64,000 bases of DNA, from the NCBI GenBank assembly GCA_009760855.2, contig WPIO01000044.1, positions 1,993,393 through 2,057,392 on the forward strand. The letters are read 5' to 3'. Positions within the stretch are counted from its first letter, which is position 1, and every line of letters begins with the position of its first letter. The notes below the pieces were generated by a model. It was not told the DNA's origin. It did not search any database and saw only the letters and a program-made list of their open reading frames with translations. This DNA comes from Cristatella mucedo. Taxonomy: Eukaryota; Bryozoa; Phylactolaemata; Cristatellidae. The translations under genes and the position numbers were made by a program. Positions 1 through 12,066 of this stretch are shown here, piece after piece.

Positions 1-36
1 GTAGAGATTTAATTTTCTAAGAGTGCTATGCAAATA
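1..36 (+). repeat. 3' tail of a SINE-A/LINE-A type element, cut by the window edge
   Basis: The first bases match the shared 3' tail of the SINE-A and LINE-A copies elsewhere in this window: the AGAGATT..TTTTCT inner stem followed by a GTGCTATGCAAAT end. The rest of the element lies outside the window. Confidence 0.6.
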
Positions 37-899
37 TATTGTATAGATATATATTATTATATATTGTATTAATTGTATATTGCAGCACGTGAAAGACAGA
101 GCCCAGCAACTATTCAGGCATATGTGTTTCTTGTCCTTAGCACACTTTTGACTATGCAAACGGAAATTGCTGCTACAGAGCATCCCTTTCTTTTTCGGTG
201 TTGTCTGAACCCGGTCTTTTAAATCAATCCTGTGACCTAACCACACATTTACTAAGTATTTCAATCTCTGAACCTCATAAAATTGGCAGTTCTTTCTGGT
301 TTTCGTTGGTGAGGTAACTCTAATTGCTTTTTACACGTTTGAATGGCATGTACACCCTGTGCTTTGGCAAAATCCACAGAAAATTTTCAAATCCGGTGAT
401 AATTTCTGCTGGTAAGTCTATACAATTTTGAATGCATGTATGTCCCATGCATACTGTAGTAAATGGAAGTCACTGCTGATTTGCTAGCCTGTGATTACCA
501 ATAGACAGAGAGCTGCATAATTTGCATTAATAAATTCAAGCAACAAAATGCACTCACAGCTAAAATTTAAAACTAAGTTAAAAATTAATATAATTTTAAA
601 TGACTTCGGCAAGTTCTGTAAATGGAAGTTACTGCTGATTTGCTAGCCAGCTATATTTGTATTGCTCACCCTCTAAAGATTTTGCTACATTAAGAGAAAT
701 AACTGCAAGATTACCAGTCAGTAGGCTGGGCTCACTGCCTAGGTCAGTAAATACCCATGTTTTCCAAGGCAAAGTTATAGTTTTCTGTGATTTCTCAGAG
801 TAATAATTATACTAATAAAAATTATTAGTCTTTTACAATAGAATTACAAGTAATTAATTAGAAACTGTCAATGAATATTCAGGGACAATCTTTTATAAT
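37..899. other. AT-rich stretch with no recognised feature
   Basis: I see no gene, splice-bounded exon or known repeat head here. The sequence AATGGAAGT..ACTGCTGATTTGCTAGCC occurs twice, near 460-490 and 620-650, a short direct duplication with no evident coding value. Confidence 0.4.
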
Positions 900-2110
900 T
901 CCACATGGTCGCCTCAGCACTGACTCCACTAGCTTCCGACATGTTTCTGGATGAAATCACTCCCGGCAGTCCTTCAAAACCTCGAAAACTCATTGGGTTG
1001 CATGTGCCGGACATTTCTGATCATTTGACTTATCTGATCCTTTCGGTCGACCCCTTCACACAGATGCTCTATTCTCTTCAAGCCCAGGCTTTGACTGGGC
1101 TACTTCGTGACTTCAATTGACTCGAAACTCGAGTTCGTAAGAGTCGTGGAACTTGCTTTTAGCAGCTAGGAAAATGTGCTTCAGATCGTTTTCATGCTTC
1201 TAATTGAAGTTCAGCTCATGAAGAGTGCAAGCCAATGGCAAGCCAATATTCTGCTCGAAGACAGGCCCGATTATTCAGGACCCCAGGAAACTTGTGAGAA
1301 AGCCCAATACTGGAAGTTAAGAAACAATCCTAAGCCATTACACTTCAACCACTGAATTGCACAGTTCTTTGTAGACAACGATCGATGTACCCTTCATTCT
1401 GTTGTAAGCAAATGTAATTCTTACTGCCATTGCAGCCAATGAGGTTGATTTTGGACTCATCGGTCTGTAGTACTCTGCTCCCTTCTGTGCCATTTCGAGT
1501 GCTGGTATAGGAGAGCAAAATCATTCTTGCTCTTTTGGCTGGGTAGTCAGCAATGGCTGGCACTTGGCCACCCACTCCTTCATTCCTTGCTTGTTAAACC
1601 ACCTGTTCCTGATATTTCAGCTCACAGCTGAAGCTTCCAGTAGTTTGGCAGAAATCTCTGCTGGGCATTTCAGCAGTGGCCAACCTGCTCTCGAGAGCTG
1701 TGTTTCTTATTAAGGAGCCGGTACCAAGCTACTCAAGGGCGACCCTAGCACAACGTTCTAGCGAGCCCAGGTGCTGACTCAACGAGGCTGCAAAGGATGT
1801 CCCCATTCCTACCCAATTTTAGCCACAGGAGTAAACTGCTCATCCTTGCGATTTCTCTGATTGAATTGCCATCTTCACTGAGCCACATCAAAACTGCTCG
1901 GCTACCTTTGGAAAACTGTGCCACAGGCTGTATGTTGCCAAAAGTCGTTGTGCCACAAAGCAGGCCCCTTACGGTCAAGAAGACATTCAGGCTCCTAGTT
2001 CTGCCATGTGCTTGGGCATCGTCTGGGACGGCCAAAAACCGTTTTTGATCGTTTCCCCGAGCATCCGAAGTCACGTGACCGAAACGCCCTACATTGTACG
2101 TGAGACCCAC
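900..2110 (-). pseudogene. Decayed Tc1/mariner-type transposase (transposon remnant)
   Basis: On the minus strand, segments in different frames follow the order of a Tc1-like transposase. Near 1800-1880 there is an N-terminal stretch with a SIREIAR helix-turn-helix-like motif. At 1345-1480 a frame contains QTDESKINLIG, which matches the family's SDESKFNLFG catalytic motif, and ends in a TVQFSG equivalent of TVKHGG. At 905-1120, in the antisense of an open plus frame, lies an SQSLGLKRIEHLCEGVDRK stretch like the SPDLNPIEHLW catalytic segment. Tc1 transposases cut and paste TA-flanked elements with a DDE active site. Frames are broken by stops and shifts, so the copy is dead. I could not delimit terminal inverted repeats. 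The 71-aa plus ORF at 905-1120 is only the antisense of this gene. Confidence 0.7.
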
Positions 2111-2450
2111 CTACTCAGTTGCTTGCAGATGCAGTTGTTCACTAGTCAAAGCATAGAAACCTGTGACTAACTGTGACTAAGGTTAAAACAAATTTTTAGT
2201 AGATTGTTACAATTTAATAATTAATTTAATTTAATGACTTAAACTGATACGGCTATTAGGAGCTACCTAACTCCAATCGATGGTGCACTGGGTGCACAGA
2301 AGCGTCTGGAAAGTCGTGTATTGGCATGTACTCTTTGTGCCTGAATATGGTTATATATATGCATATATACATAAATATATATTTGCATATATAGAGAGCG
2401 ATTTATGGAAGAATGGTGGAAAGTGAGATGTCGAGGGATGGGCAGATATG
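2111..2450. other. AT-rich stretch without recognised feature
   Basis: It contains TATATATGCATATATA-type alternations at 2350-2395 that can fold back on themselves. No coding signal is seen. Confidence 0.35.
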
Positions 2451-2451
<1 letters not shown>

Positions 2452-2489
<38 letters not shown>

Positions 2490-2490
2490 T
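2452..2490. repeat. (TA)n followed by (GA)n microsatellite
   Basis: About 20 bases of TA alternate directly into about 20 bases of GA. A further (CT)n block of about 25 bases is at 2600-2624. Confidence 0.9.
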
Positions 2491-2623
2491 TATAGTATCT
2501 AAATATAAATAAATAGATTATGCATACATATACGTATACACTACTACTCTTCATCAATCCATTTACTCCATTCCCCCTCTGGCTTTATATCTTCCCCCCT
2601 GTCTCTCTCTCTCTCTCTCTCTC

Positions 2624-2935
2624 TCAATCTCTTTCTAGATGTTTTACATTAGCTGCAAAGGGAAACGCGATTGAATGGTGAATAATATCATGTTTTATAA
2701 ACAACATGAATTGCATGGTTAGGGGTGACATGCAAAGGGTCAGCATGCAAGTGTGTTAAGTGGCAGCATGCAGTGTCGGCACGCATAAGCGCATAAAGGA
2801 CGAATCACAGGTACCCACGAAATGCTGTCCTAAATAGGTGCGTTTTTCAAGTTCTTTTTAAATGTGGTCAAGTCAGGGTTTTTTGGCGCAAGTCAGGAGT
2901 GAGTTCCAGGCTTTGGAAATGATAAATGTCGACAA
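2624..2935 (-). mobile_element. LINE-A 3' end fragment
   Basis: The minus strand carries the same 3' region as the other LINE-A copies (18190-19790, 46800-47307): the end of the RT ORF with an NSLP-type tail, a CATGC-rich 3' untranslated stretch and the AAAGCATCTAGAAAGAGATTG tail. It is truncated at its 5' side near 2935, as is usual for LINEs. Confidence 0.7.
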
Positions 2936-3064
2936 TAAATGTAATCTCTACGACGTAGGCTTCTTCCACAGCAAATACAGTGATCTTGTCATCAACAACA
3001 AGGAGATGGAATGAAGACCTTTGTCAAGCTTGAGTTCCAAACGGGAGACAAAGTGTCTGCTCAC

Positions 3065-3148
3065 CTGAGCACATTCTTCTACAATAACACGCTTTTCTGC
3101 TTCCAGCTTTCCATTCAGCTCGGTTTGGGTTCTAAGCCGTGTCCATAG
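3065..3148 (-). CDS. Coiled-coil gene, exon 12 of those seen
   Basis: Minus-strand acceptor CTGCTTGCAG at 3149 and donor CAG|GTGAGC at 3064 frame 28 codons ending ..KRVIVEECAQ, with charged heptads (ELNGKLEAEK). It starts and ends in phase 0, matching exon 11. This is the most 3' exon I can see; the stop codon and 3' untranslated region lie beyond it. Confidence 0.6.
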
Positions 3149-4671
3149 CTGCAAGCAGTAGCCAGAGCACGAATGGATTGCAATGTGAGATCCAGCTATT
3201 AGTAATGCAGTTACATCTATTGTGCACACAAAAACAGACAGCGCAGCTTAGACATGGCAGAGAGAATCGTACAAGGTATGTGGGTGCGTGCTGTCATGGA
3301 AGCACGCATGCAAATGCACACGTCCGTATGCACACGTGCACACACAAAGCAGAAGAGCACATGGAGCCTTAGGGGGCTCTTAATTAAAACACGTTGCATG
3401 ATCTGTCCTGTTCTGTTTGAACTGTCTTGTTTGGTGAGACGTAAGAGACTTGCTACCTATCGCTATAGTGCTGTCATCTGAGAGCCCCTGTAGGCACATG
3501 CATGTCTATTAAACAAAAGGTTGCAAATTATACCTGTCACTAACTCTTACTGTAATCGTGATGTGAGATCCTCTGCTAAAGTCCACGTGCTCAAGACCTA
3601 GACATTCAGAGTCAATCGTTTGCATCCTAAATCGTTCCATCAAGCAGCAAAGGTTCATTCAAACCTTGGATAAAATACAAATCTTATATGAATCTAAGCC
3701 TAGAACTTTTTAGTTCGGCTTCCTGTGACTTATACTCATCATTGAAGGTCACCTCTGTCTAAGCCTCACTCTAGGGTAATCCTGAACTGCCTTCCTTGAA
3801 AATCCTAAAAGATTGGAATAAATGTTTCTTTTAACTCAATTATTTCAAATTGTCTCACACACTATTTCACCGAGCTCTTACAGCTACTTGTATTGGCTTG
3901 AAATCTCAGCCAATTTCTATCAGCCAGCTCTAGATGCAATGCTTGCATCTATAACCTCTGGGGACACATCCATGCCGTGCATCGAGGGTATGCTTTGATG
4001 GCTGGTTCCGAAAGCTCAGCTTCCCTAAAATCTTCACTCAGCGCTTGTGCACCCTCACACGGCTTCTCCACTGAAGAGGCTTGGTTACTCAAACCCTTCA
4101 TCTCACACTTAGTTTCTCAGCTCTGTTTGCACTGCTTGTTTGCCCCGACTCCACAGTATACGGTTTTTTAAATGACTCGTATAGTAGCTTGGCTCAGGTT
4201 CGTAAAGCATGCTTTTGATTGCGAGTAGAAGGAATAGTACCACCAAAAACTAGCAGGTAGTGAATGAGCATGACAATGTCTCGTGTTGTGGCTGTCGGTG
4301 CCGTATGACTCAACTTTTACTATGCTATAGTTGGTAACTACCAAGTATAGAACTTGTGAGATTGCAATCTATCAAGTGCACAGTCATTGGTCATTGAGGC
4401 TTGATGATGTTTTGGTTTGTACTTGGCCCATGACATGCTCACAGGCTGATCTCTTGCAAGAGAATATGGAAGACTGCTCCAAGGCAATTGCAAGTTCACT
4501 GTGTGGATCGGTACAGGGTCTTGCACTACAGCAATAACAAACCTTGGTGTAAAAGAAAACATAAGCAATCTCTAACTTCTGAACTTCTGGGAATAACCCC
4601 ATCAACGGCATGCCAATGATCTTACCGAGCCCCTGAGGCTCGCTGAGTTTTAGCTCTCTTTTCACAATCTC
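3149..4671. other. Intron sequence, no recognised feature
   Basis: This lies between exons 12 and 11 of the minus-strand gene. Small open frames occur (for example 3977-4171 and 4331-4537 on plus) but they lack convincing splice borders or family resemblance. Confidence 0.4.
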
Positions 4672-5145
<474 letters not shown>

Positions 5146-5465
5146 GACAATGCTATAGCCAAGGACAGTTTTTGTTTTAATTTCCATCCTGGTGACACTC
5201 AACTCGATCTGTCCTCAGAGCCTTATCACTCCACATAGCCAGCACAGCTGCATGTGTATACTTTAACAAGCTTTGTGTATCGACATCTGCACTAATGTCC
5301 TTAGGCTGCTATCATAGAGCTTGCAACGGTGGTAGCCTATGCCAGTTAGTGACGAATACTCATAAAGCCTGTGCCTTGATTACGGCTACAAACTTCTTGA
5401 TGCAGCACCGATGCAGCAATAATTAAGAGCTCCCATACTTTACAATGAAAAGTTCGTGTCCGTAG

Positions 5466-5757
<292 letters not shown>

Positions 5758-5989
5758 CCACGCTGGGTCACAGGTGTCCAGCAATAGCCATAGCACACTA
5801 CTCAGTTTTATGCAAATCAACTGCCTGGCTCGAATCCAGGGGCAAACTCCTGACTATAACATGACTTAGGCTCTTAAACCGCCTAACCATGGCTTGTGAT
5901 ATAACCAGTACCTAGTCATTATGATTCAGGAACCACAAATGATATCTTGATGGTCTTAATCTGGCTTATGTGGCCCACTGACGTTTCAT

Positions 5990-7215
5990 TGACAACCTTC
6001 TCAGCAGTATAAGCTAAGGTAGAGTCTCCTTGCTAGTTCTGCTGGATCGATCAGCAGCGTTTTGTCGAATTGATTTCTAAGTTCATGCTGAGTACCTTTC
6101 ATCCAGCCTGAGCATGGCTAGCATTGCACTCCAGTGACTTATTAGGTCCTATCTCAGTGGGCGATCTCCGAGTTGATATAACGAACAACATTTATACAAG
6201 GACCCTTTTCCCAATGTAATCACCAAGCAAAATCTAAAATACCATTTTTATGTAGATGGCTTGCAGCTGTTCCTGTACTTGGGTACCTTCCTGTCTTCCA
6301 GCATGTCAAAAATCTCTTAACTTCATTGCTGCATGTATTGCTGAAATTCGCAATTGGATGGCAGCAAAATTTCTTCATCTGAATGACGATAAAACCGATT
6401 TGCTAGTTATGGGAAAATCTATTCTTGTTAAGATATTGTAAGGCTAATCCTTTAAAATAGATTCGGTCGGCATATCTCTGTAAAATCTGCACGAAATCTG
6501 AGAATCCTGTTCCTTGTCGACCTCTCACTCGGTTACCACATCAGCTCTACGGTTTGGTCTGCCTAGGTCAGCTAAGCATCAGTGCAAAACTTCTGCCAAC
6601 TTAGCTAAGGATACCACCACAAGTTAGTATATGCATTTATTAAATCATAGGTAGACTTCTGTCACTTACTACGTTCATGTCTTCTGGCCTCTGAAGTAAG
6701 ATGCGTGCATCTGGTACAAAACTCTGCAGGTGGGCTTATATGTCGAGAACCTTACAGTTGCAACATTATATCATAACTCTCCGAGATACACTAGCTCCTC
6801 ATAAAGTAGTTCATCGACTTCCAGGTTCTGTAGCTCACTTTTAAGTTCTTTCATTCTCTTGTTTCAGGATATCAATCTGAATTACTTCCTACTCCTGCTT
6901 TGCATCGTACCACCTGCACTTCTGACTCAAGTAGTTTAGCTGTGCCTCTAACCACCTCAAATCCTTCGGAGAGAGTGCCCACAGTTACCATAATTTCAAA
7001 ACCTGAAACTCACTCCCGACCGGTATCATGATATTCTCTGACTTGAGAGCATTTAAAAAGAGGCTAAAAACCCACCTTTTCCTCACAGACTTTACTCTGC
7101 CAGTGTGTATTGCCCTTGATGTGCTATTGGGTGCTGAAATTGTGCACGTCATCACTAACCAATTGATATGCATCCTTACCACTACGTGTACTGTATAGAA
7201 AGAGATTTGGCTTTC
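5990..7215 (+). mobile_element. Decayed LINE-A copy with RT remnants
   Basis: Several plus-strand frames follow LINE-A RT order. An F(I)D..S-type start lies at 6040-6180. A thumb segment at 6300-6430 contains AEIRNWMAAKFLHLNDDKTDLLVMG, comparable to DIRTSMAANFLKLNAEKT in the copy at 18385. C-terminal fragments with a SLPT-like end occur near 6960-7060. Stops and frameshifts throughout mark it as dead. The tail near 7190-7215 (TAGAAAGAGATTTGG) is a poor match to the consensus. Confidence 0.65.
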
Positions 7216-7687
7216 TTGGGGGTGTTAGATTAATATTTCGTACTTATGATTTCAATTCCAATTAAAAAATGAATTCTTTTCCAGCCCATGCGAAGAACTT
7301 TTAAAGAGACTTAGTTCTTGCAAGGTTCTATAAAAATCTAAATTATTATTATGACTATTTATCATTGTAGTTATTAGATCTGTGCTGGCCTGCTTCAAGC
7401 GATTCTTCGTAATTCGATGTGAGTACCCCTGCTCTTGACCTGTATCAGCCTCAGAGATGTGAGTACACACAACACACTTGGCCACTATGATGGCAAGGCA
7501 GAGTGAAAGCCCCTAGATTTAATTCCTACCTATGAAGGCACGATTGTGGGAGCGCAAATTGAAGGAGGTGCTGGGAGGGGCAACAGACAGCAGAAGAGCA
7601 AGTAATGATGGACGAGGACCAACAGGTACGTCGGAAGCAACGCAGCACGGCAGCAGAGCATGATGCTGGGAATGTGAGCATTGATAC
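7216..7687. other. Intron sequence, no recognised feature
   Basis: This is intron between exons 12 and 11. A 77-aa minus frame at 7252-7485 has no recognisable features. Confidence 0.35.
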
Positions 7688-7804
7688 CTTGTCTGTTTCG
7701 AGCTCGAGCTGTGAGGATCGCTCCTCGGCTTGCTGCTTCAGTCGTGTCTCGGTCAGCAGAGAGACCTGCAGCTTGGCCTCTTCGGCCTGGTACTTCTTTA
7801 GGTC
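7688..7804 (-). CDS. Coiled-coil gene, exon 11
   Basis: Minus-strand acceptor TGTGACCCAG at 7805 and donor AAG|GTATCA at 7687 frame 39 codons beginning DLKKYQAEEAKLQVSLL and ending LELETDK. Charged residues and leucines are spaced in heptads. Phase 0 at both ends fits exons 10 and 12. A longer open frame continues upstream to about 7837, but only the acceptor at 7805 keeps phase with exon 10, so I chose it. Confidence 0.7.
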
Positions 7805-8147
7805 CTGGGTCACAGTGTACACATGCGAGCTGAGCACTGCTGACTATGAAGAACGCACGGCCACGAGCCAACCAAGAACCGAGCCGGCGCACACCCGGGA
7901 AGCACTTGTAGACAAGCAGTCAGAGTGGGAATGCTGGTGCAGTTACAAATCGATGGTCGCAGCAGCAGCAAATGCCTTTTAGCAATGAGTATGCACCGTG
8001 CATCAGCTGGGGACAGATTGCATGGAACGGGCAGGTCACAGCTTGCAGTGACCTAGCTGAACAAGCAGGCAGCAGTGCTGCCTCTGGTTTGCTATGCTTG
8101 GCCTCCCTCTCGTGGTGGCGAAGTGCAGGTGCAGCACTGGCGCTCAC

Positions 8148-8303
8148 CAGCCGAGTTGCAGCTAGGCAGTCGGCGTGCATGCGACACTGGGCTTCGCTGT
8201 CGAGCATCTGCTGTGCGATTGTGTCTGCCTCCAGCCGATGCTGCAGCCGCGCCTGAGCCAGCGAGGCCTTCAACTCGAGAAGCACTCCGGCGCTGCTGGC
8301 AGC
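8148..8303 (-). CDS. Coiled-coil gene, exon 10
   Basis: A clear minus-strand acceptor (GCTGCTCCCTTGCAG) precedes 8303 and a strong donor (CTG|GTGAGC) follows 8148. The 52 codons contain ELKASLAQARLQHRLEADT, an alanine/leucine-rich amphipathic stretch typical of coiled coils. It is GC-rich compared with the flanking introns. Phase 0 at both ends. The other open frames over this exon (8092-8463 minus; 7972-8396 plus) are shadows. Confidence 0.75.
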
Positions 8304-8549
8304 CTGCAAGGGAGCAGCGTGTGCCAGCCCTACACAACGGCAGAGGCCTTTGGTGAGCGACAGCCAGGACTGGGTCGCACGGGTACCGCTGACTAGCATT
8401 TGGATAAGCATTCTGGCTCGCGTATGGGCAGACCGAAGATATGGCTGCAAGGCAGGCCCACATAGATTGAAACTGATGCTCTATCTGCCCGATGGCTCTT
8501 TGGTTGAGTGAGCAAACAATGCACGAGAAGATTATTTATCTGCTCTGTA

Positions 8550-8697
8550 AATAAATAAATAAAATGCATTTGTATAGCGCCCTAAGAGAACTTAATCTCC
8601 ATTCAGGCGCTTCGCTTATGCCTCGGGGCTCAAACCCTTGGCTTCGAACAGACCTTGGTCGTGGCAAGCACCTTAACTGCTGGACCAAGCCAGCTTG
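8550..8697 (-). mobile_element. SINE-A copy
   Basis: Minus orientation, with TGGTCCAGCAGTTAAGG A box, degenerate B box, and the GAGATTAAGTTCTCTTAGGGCGC tail feature ending in TATACAAATG and an ATTTATTTATTT stretch. Confidence 0.8.
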
Positions 8698-9350
8698 GCA
8701 TTTCCAATTAGCAAACGACCTTCACATGCTTCGATGTAAACAGTTTAAGACATCGCTGACTTGAGAGGACGGCCGTAGAAGTAAGCAGCCAAGAAATAGC
8801 TGCACGGTATGGCTGGATATTAAATGTCAGGGTCAGAAGAGAAAAAAAGCTGCAAGAGAAAAGTATGAGCTATCCGCGGTTTTTGAAGAGGTTATAAGTG
8901 CCCTTCGTGCTGCTGAGTTCGCAATGCAGGGAACTGCTTAAAAAATAGTTCAGAAGCTCAAACATGCCAGCAGAAAATAGTTATGCTGTCAGTGAAAAAC
9001 TCGACCTGGTTGTAGGCACTCGGAGATCCTCCTACACAGGCATTGAACTTCGTGATTGAGCAACATAACAGAGAGTGTTATTTCTATGTCCTAGTAAAAA
9101 TATTCTACAAATCAACGCTGATAATAGAGATCTGAGCAAGAGGCATGGACTGTGATATCGAGGACGGCAGAGAAGGGTTTGTCCTAGTACCTAACCCAGG
9201 ATCAGCAACACATGAAAAAATAAGTTATTGCTTGCTATCCTGGACGAGGCATTGTTTGTTGACCTACCCAAGCCATACAAGTTTAAGCAGGGTATGGTTA
9301 GAAAAGGAGGTCACTGTGAAAGTGCAAGACAACAAGAAATACTAAGGGGT

Positions 9351-9356
<6 letters not shown>
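8698..9356. other. Intron sequence, no recognised feature
   Basis: Lies between exons 10 and 9. No coding or repeat signature is recognised. Confidence 0.35.

Positions 9357-9434
<78 letters not shown>
9357..9434. repeat. (GA)n microsatellite
   Basis: About 78 bases of GA. The Arg-Glu open frame across it is repeat translation. Purine-rich imperfect GA tracts recur at 9470-9510 and 9865-10025. Confidence 0.95.
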
Positions 9435-9439
<5 letters not shown>

Positions 9440-9534
9440 AGAGATAGATGGATTGGGAGAGAAAATAATTCGAGAGAGAGAGTAAGAGAAGGGAAGATGG
9501 GATAGAAATTGTCATACTAGCTTATGAAACTGTG

Positions 9535-9862
9535 CACGTCGTGACTAAGGGCAACTGTGACATGTTTTTTTATAAAGCTGTTTAATGGACCTGCCTCTTT
9601 TCCTGTGTGCCTTGCTTGCCTGTGCAAGCTTGATGGAGTGAACGAATGTGGGCAAGGAGCCCTACTAACCAACGGCAGCGAGCCTTTTGTGTGCTTGTGC
9701 ATGCTTGTCATAGCATAATAATTGTGTGCTTGTGCATGCTTGCCACCACAGGATACCATGCTTTTCAGTAACTGGTGGCAGGGATTTCTCTTTCAGCCAG
9801 CTGTAAAGCTCCTAAATAGAGATTAAGTTCTCTTGTGGTGCTAAACAAAAGATAGTATTATT
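9535..9862 (+). mobile_element. LINE-A 3' end/tail fragment
   Basis: The plus strand shows the CATGC-containing 3' region and then CTCCTAAATAGAGATTAAGTTCTCTTGTGGTGCTAAACAAA near 9808-9850, the shared LINE-A/SINE-A tail, followed by ATTATTATTA. The upstream part is weakly conserved. Confidence 0.5.
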
Positions 9863-10139
9863 ATTAATGAGAAGGAATAGAAAGAGGAGAGAGGCAAAAG
9901 CAGAGGTGGGAGAAAGAAGTGATGAGAGTGGGATCGACAGAGATTGAGAACAGGAGAGAGACAGAATGAGGATAGTTAGTAGAGAGATGGGGAGTAGAGA
10001 CAGGTAGGAGAAAGAGAGTCGGGAGAACATGAATCATCACCTACTGAAAAACTGAACATGCTAAGCCGATCATGACTGACAAACATCAGGGTGGCCTCGA
10101 GGTAACCATCAACACCAAGCTGGGCACAATGCAATTTAC

Positions 10140-10174
10140 CTGTGCTGCTTGCTCCTCCGATGAAACTCGAAGAT
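10140..10174 (-). CDS. Coiled-coil gene, exon 9 (35-bp micro-exon)
   Basis: Minus-strand acceptor TTAATTTACAG at 10175 and donor CAG|GTAAAT at 10139. The 35 bases complete a split codon from exon 8 (G + AT) and then encode LRVSSEEQAAQ, ending in phase 0. It is exactly the length needed to reconcile phase-1-ending exon 8 with phase-0-starting exon 10, which is the main support for it. Confidence 0.6.
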
Positions 10175-10887
10175 CTGTAAATTAAGAACCTGCTTCAGCT
10201 GCATCAGCCACAATATACGAGTGGGTTAAACAACCAACGATAACAAAAGCAGTAGCAGCAGTGACAGATGCTCGCATCGTGAATGCCCAGAGTGCAAATA
10301 GTCACACTGAGAAGATTCCAACACATCAAACCCGGATGCAACGTGCAGGTTCTGCGGAACTGAAGCTATCTTCTCTGCAGCCACCTGGTGCAGTAGTTAA
10401 CAATTGTCCCATATTCTTTGAAAACACGCATCAATGACACTGCATTCGACTTACTTGGTGAAGCAACAAATTAAAAAAGAGCACGTATATGCACGTGCAT
10501 GCAACATAAATGTGTGTCCACTGTTTTAAAACTTTTGCATGTGAATCACACCTGCTTATTAATCAAGTGTGATAAGATTGGATGAACCATTTAAAAACTA
10601 AGTTTGTGTCAAATACATCCAGTCAGGGGCAGTCATGGTATGTCAATTTAAAATAAGCAAATTATTTCCATTATTAATAGGAAAATTAAAACACAACATC
10701 CCCACCAATCCAGCAAAGGAATCGACCTACTCCTCAGACTTTGAACCTATCGAGCAGAGATAATCCTATTCCCAATGTAAACGACAGCTAATTTTTTAAT
10801 ATGCTAATCCACTACCAATTCTACATTGCTTTTTACGTTGTGTATTGGCTGCCACACCAGTCAGTTTGGTTGTACCAGCATTGTTTT
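10175..10887. other. Intron sequence, no recognised feature
   Basis: AT-rich intron between exons 9 and 8; nothing recognised. Confidence 0.35.
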
Positions 10888-11012
10888 GCTTAAGCCCTGG
10901 TTTGGCCCAGTTGTTAAGATGGCCACCCCGACCAAGGTCGTGGGCTCGAGCCCCGTGGCATATGTAAAGCGCCTGAATAAAGATTAAATTATCTTAAGGT
11001 GTTATACAAATG

Positions 11013-11013
<1 letters not shown>
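10888..11013 (+). mobile_element. SINE-A copy
   Basis: Plus orientation: TGGTTTGGCCCAGTTGTTAAG head, B-box-like GGGCTCGAGCCCC, body, and tail AAAGATTAAATTATCTTAAGG ending TATACAAATGA. The tail leads straight into a (TA)n-(TG)n microsatellite. Confidence 0.8.
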
Positions 11014-11044
<31 letters not shown>

Positions 11045-11085
11045 GTGTGTGCGCGCATGTGTGTGTGTGCACGTGTGTGTGTGTG

Positions 11086-11168
<83 letters not shown>
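11014..11168. repeat. (TA)n-(TG)n microsatellite
   Basis: About 27 bases of TA and then about 125 bases of TG with scattered CG/CA changes. It sits directly on the SINE-A 3' end and directly before a SINE-B copy. The Val-Cys and Thr-His frames are repeat translation. Confidence 0.95.
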
Positions 11169-11169
<1 letters not shown>

Positions 11170-11328
11170 CAAACCCGATCTTTTATAGCGACAGAAGAGC
11201 CTATACGGCTATCACCATCGCTTGCAGCAACAATAAAGGATCGCCCACACAAAATTTGAACCCGCAACCTCCGGACAGAGGTAATGAAAGCAACCGCCTT
11301 ACCTAGTGTACTATCACAGCTCACCAAT
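11170..11328 (-). mobile_element. SINE-B copy
   Basis: Minus orientation. GTGAGCTGTGATAGTACACTAGGTAAGG-type head, B-box-like GGGTTCAAATTT (degraded) and the TCTTCTGTCGCTATAAAAGA tail region. It is diverged from the consensus seen at 59942. Confidence 0.7.
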
Positions 11329-11369
11329 CTATTGAAGAGATCTGCTACCATTCAGCAAACAGCTCTATG

Positions 11370-11510
11370 CTAGCTGATTTAACAGCCTCTTTTGTACAGC
11401 GACAGAAGAACCTTTACAGCTATGCCCACCGCAGGATTCGAACCCACGACCTCGGTTCCAAGGTCGTGAAAAGCAACCACCTTACCTAGCGTTCCATCAC
11501 TGCTCACCAT
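11370..11510 (-). mobile_element. SINE-B copy with internal deletion
   Basis: Minus orientation, with perfect B box GGTTCGAATCC and the AGAGGCTGTTAAATCAGCT end. About 25 bases of the body, present in other copies, are missing. Confidence 0.75.
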
Positions 11511-11929
11511 ATTTCTAAAGTGCATACATTCAATATTGGCTATTTATTATGTATTTTGTATTGCTACATAAATAGCACTTTAGAGAAGGCAACTGATTCA
11601 GGCAGCTGATGTAGCTAGAATTTCACGCTGCTTGATCTTGGTTACTAATTAATAGCAAAGATCAAGCAGTATGAAAGCATCCTGCGATCTATAGATTGGG
11701 GTGACTCTTAGCAGATCTCCGGCATCAAATCCTCACGATACTTGCCCATGATAAGCTGGTGCCCCTATCCTGATGGTTGTAACTGGGCCTCTCAACCCTA
11801 TCGCATGCATGCCATCCAGCTGGGTCTGTACTCTGCAATCAGCTCACTTATAGATTACCAATCTTAGTCTCTAACTCTTCCACATTCCTAAGATCTCTAC
11901 AGTGAGAGACTTGTGTTCGTGCTTTTAAT
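11511..11929. other. Intron sequence, no recognised feature
   Basis: Nothing recognised. Unique sequence separates the SINE-B pair from the SINE-A copy at 11930. Confidence 0.3.
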
Positions 11930-12066
11930 AATTCATTTGTATAGCGACCCAAGAGAACTTAATCTCTATTCAGGCGCTTCACATTTGCCATGGGGCTCGA
12001 GCCCACAACCTCAGCTAGGCCTCGGTCGGGGCGAGCACCTTAACTGCTAGACCAAACCAGCTCGGC
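11930..12066 (-). mobile_element. SINE-A copy
   Basis: Minus orientation, close to consensus: TGGTCTAGCAGTTAAGG, CCCCGACCGAGG, GGGCTCGAGCCCC, tail ending TCGCTATACAAATGAATT. Confidence 0.85.

Noticed and set aside
905-1120. 71-aa plus-strand ORF
   Set aside because: Antisense of the decayed Tc1-like transposase C terminus, which carries the recognisable motif on the minus strand.
4440-4510. Plus-strand exon-like ADLLQENMEDCSKAIA segment
   Set aside because: Acceptor CATGCTCACAG is good, but no matching donor or neighbouring plus-strand exons were found.
10888-11013. Functional tRNA genes at the A/B-box sequences
   Set aside because: All such sites belong to SINE-A or SINE-B copies; none folds into a complete cloverleaf with a normal anticodon arm.
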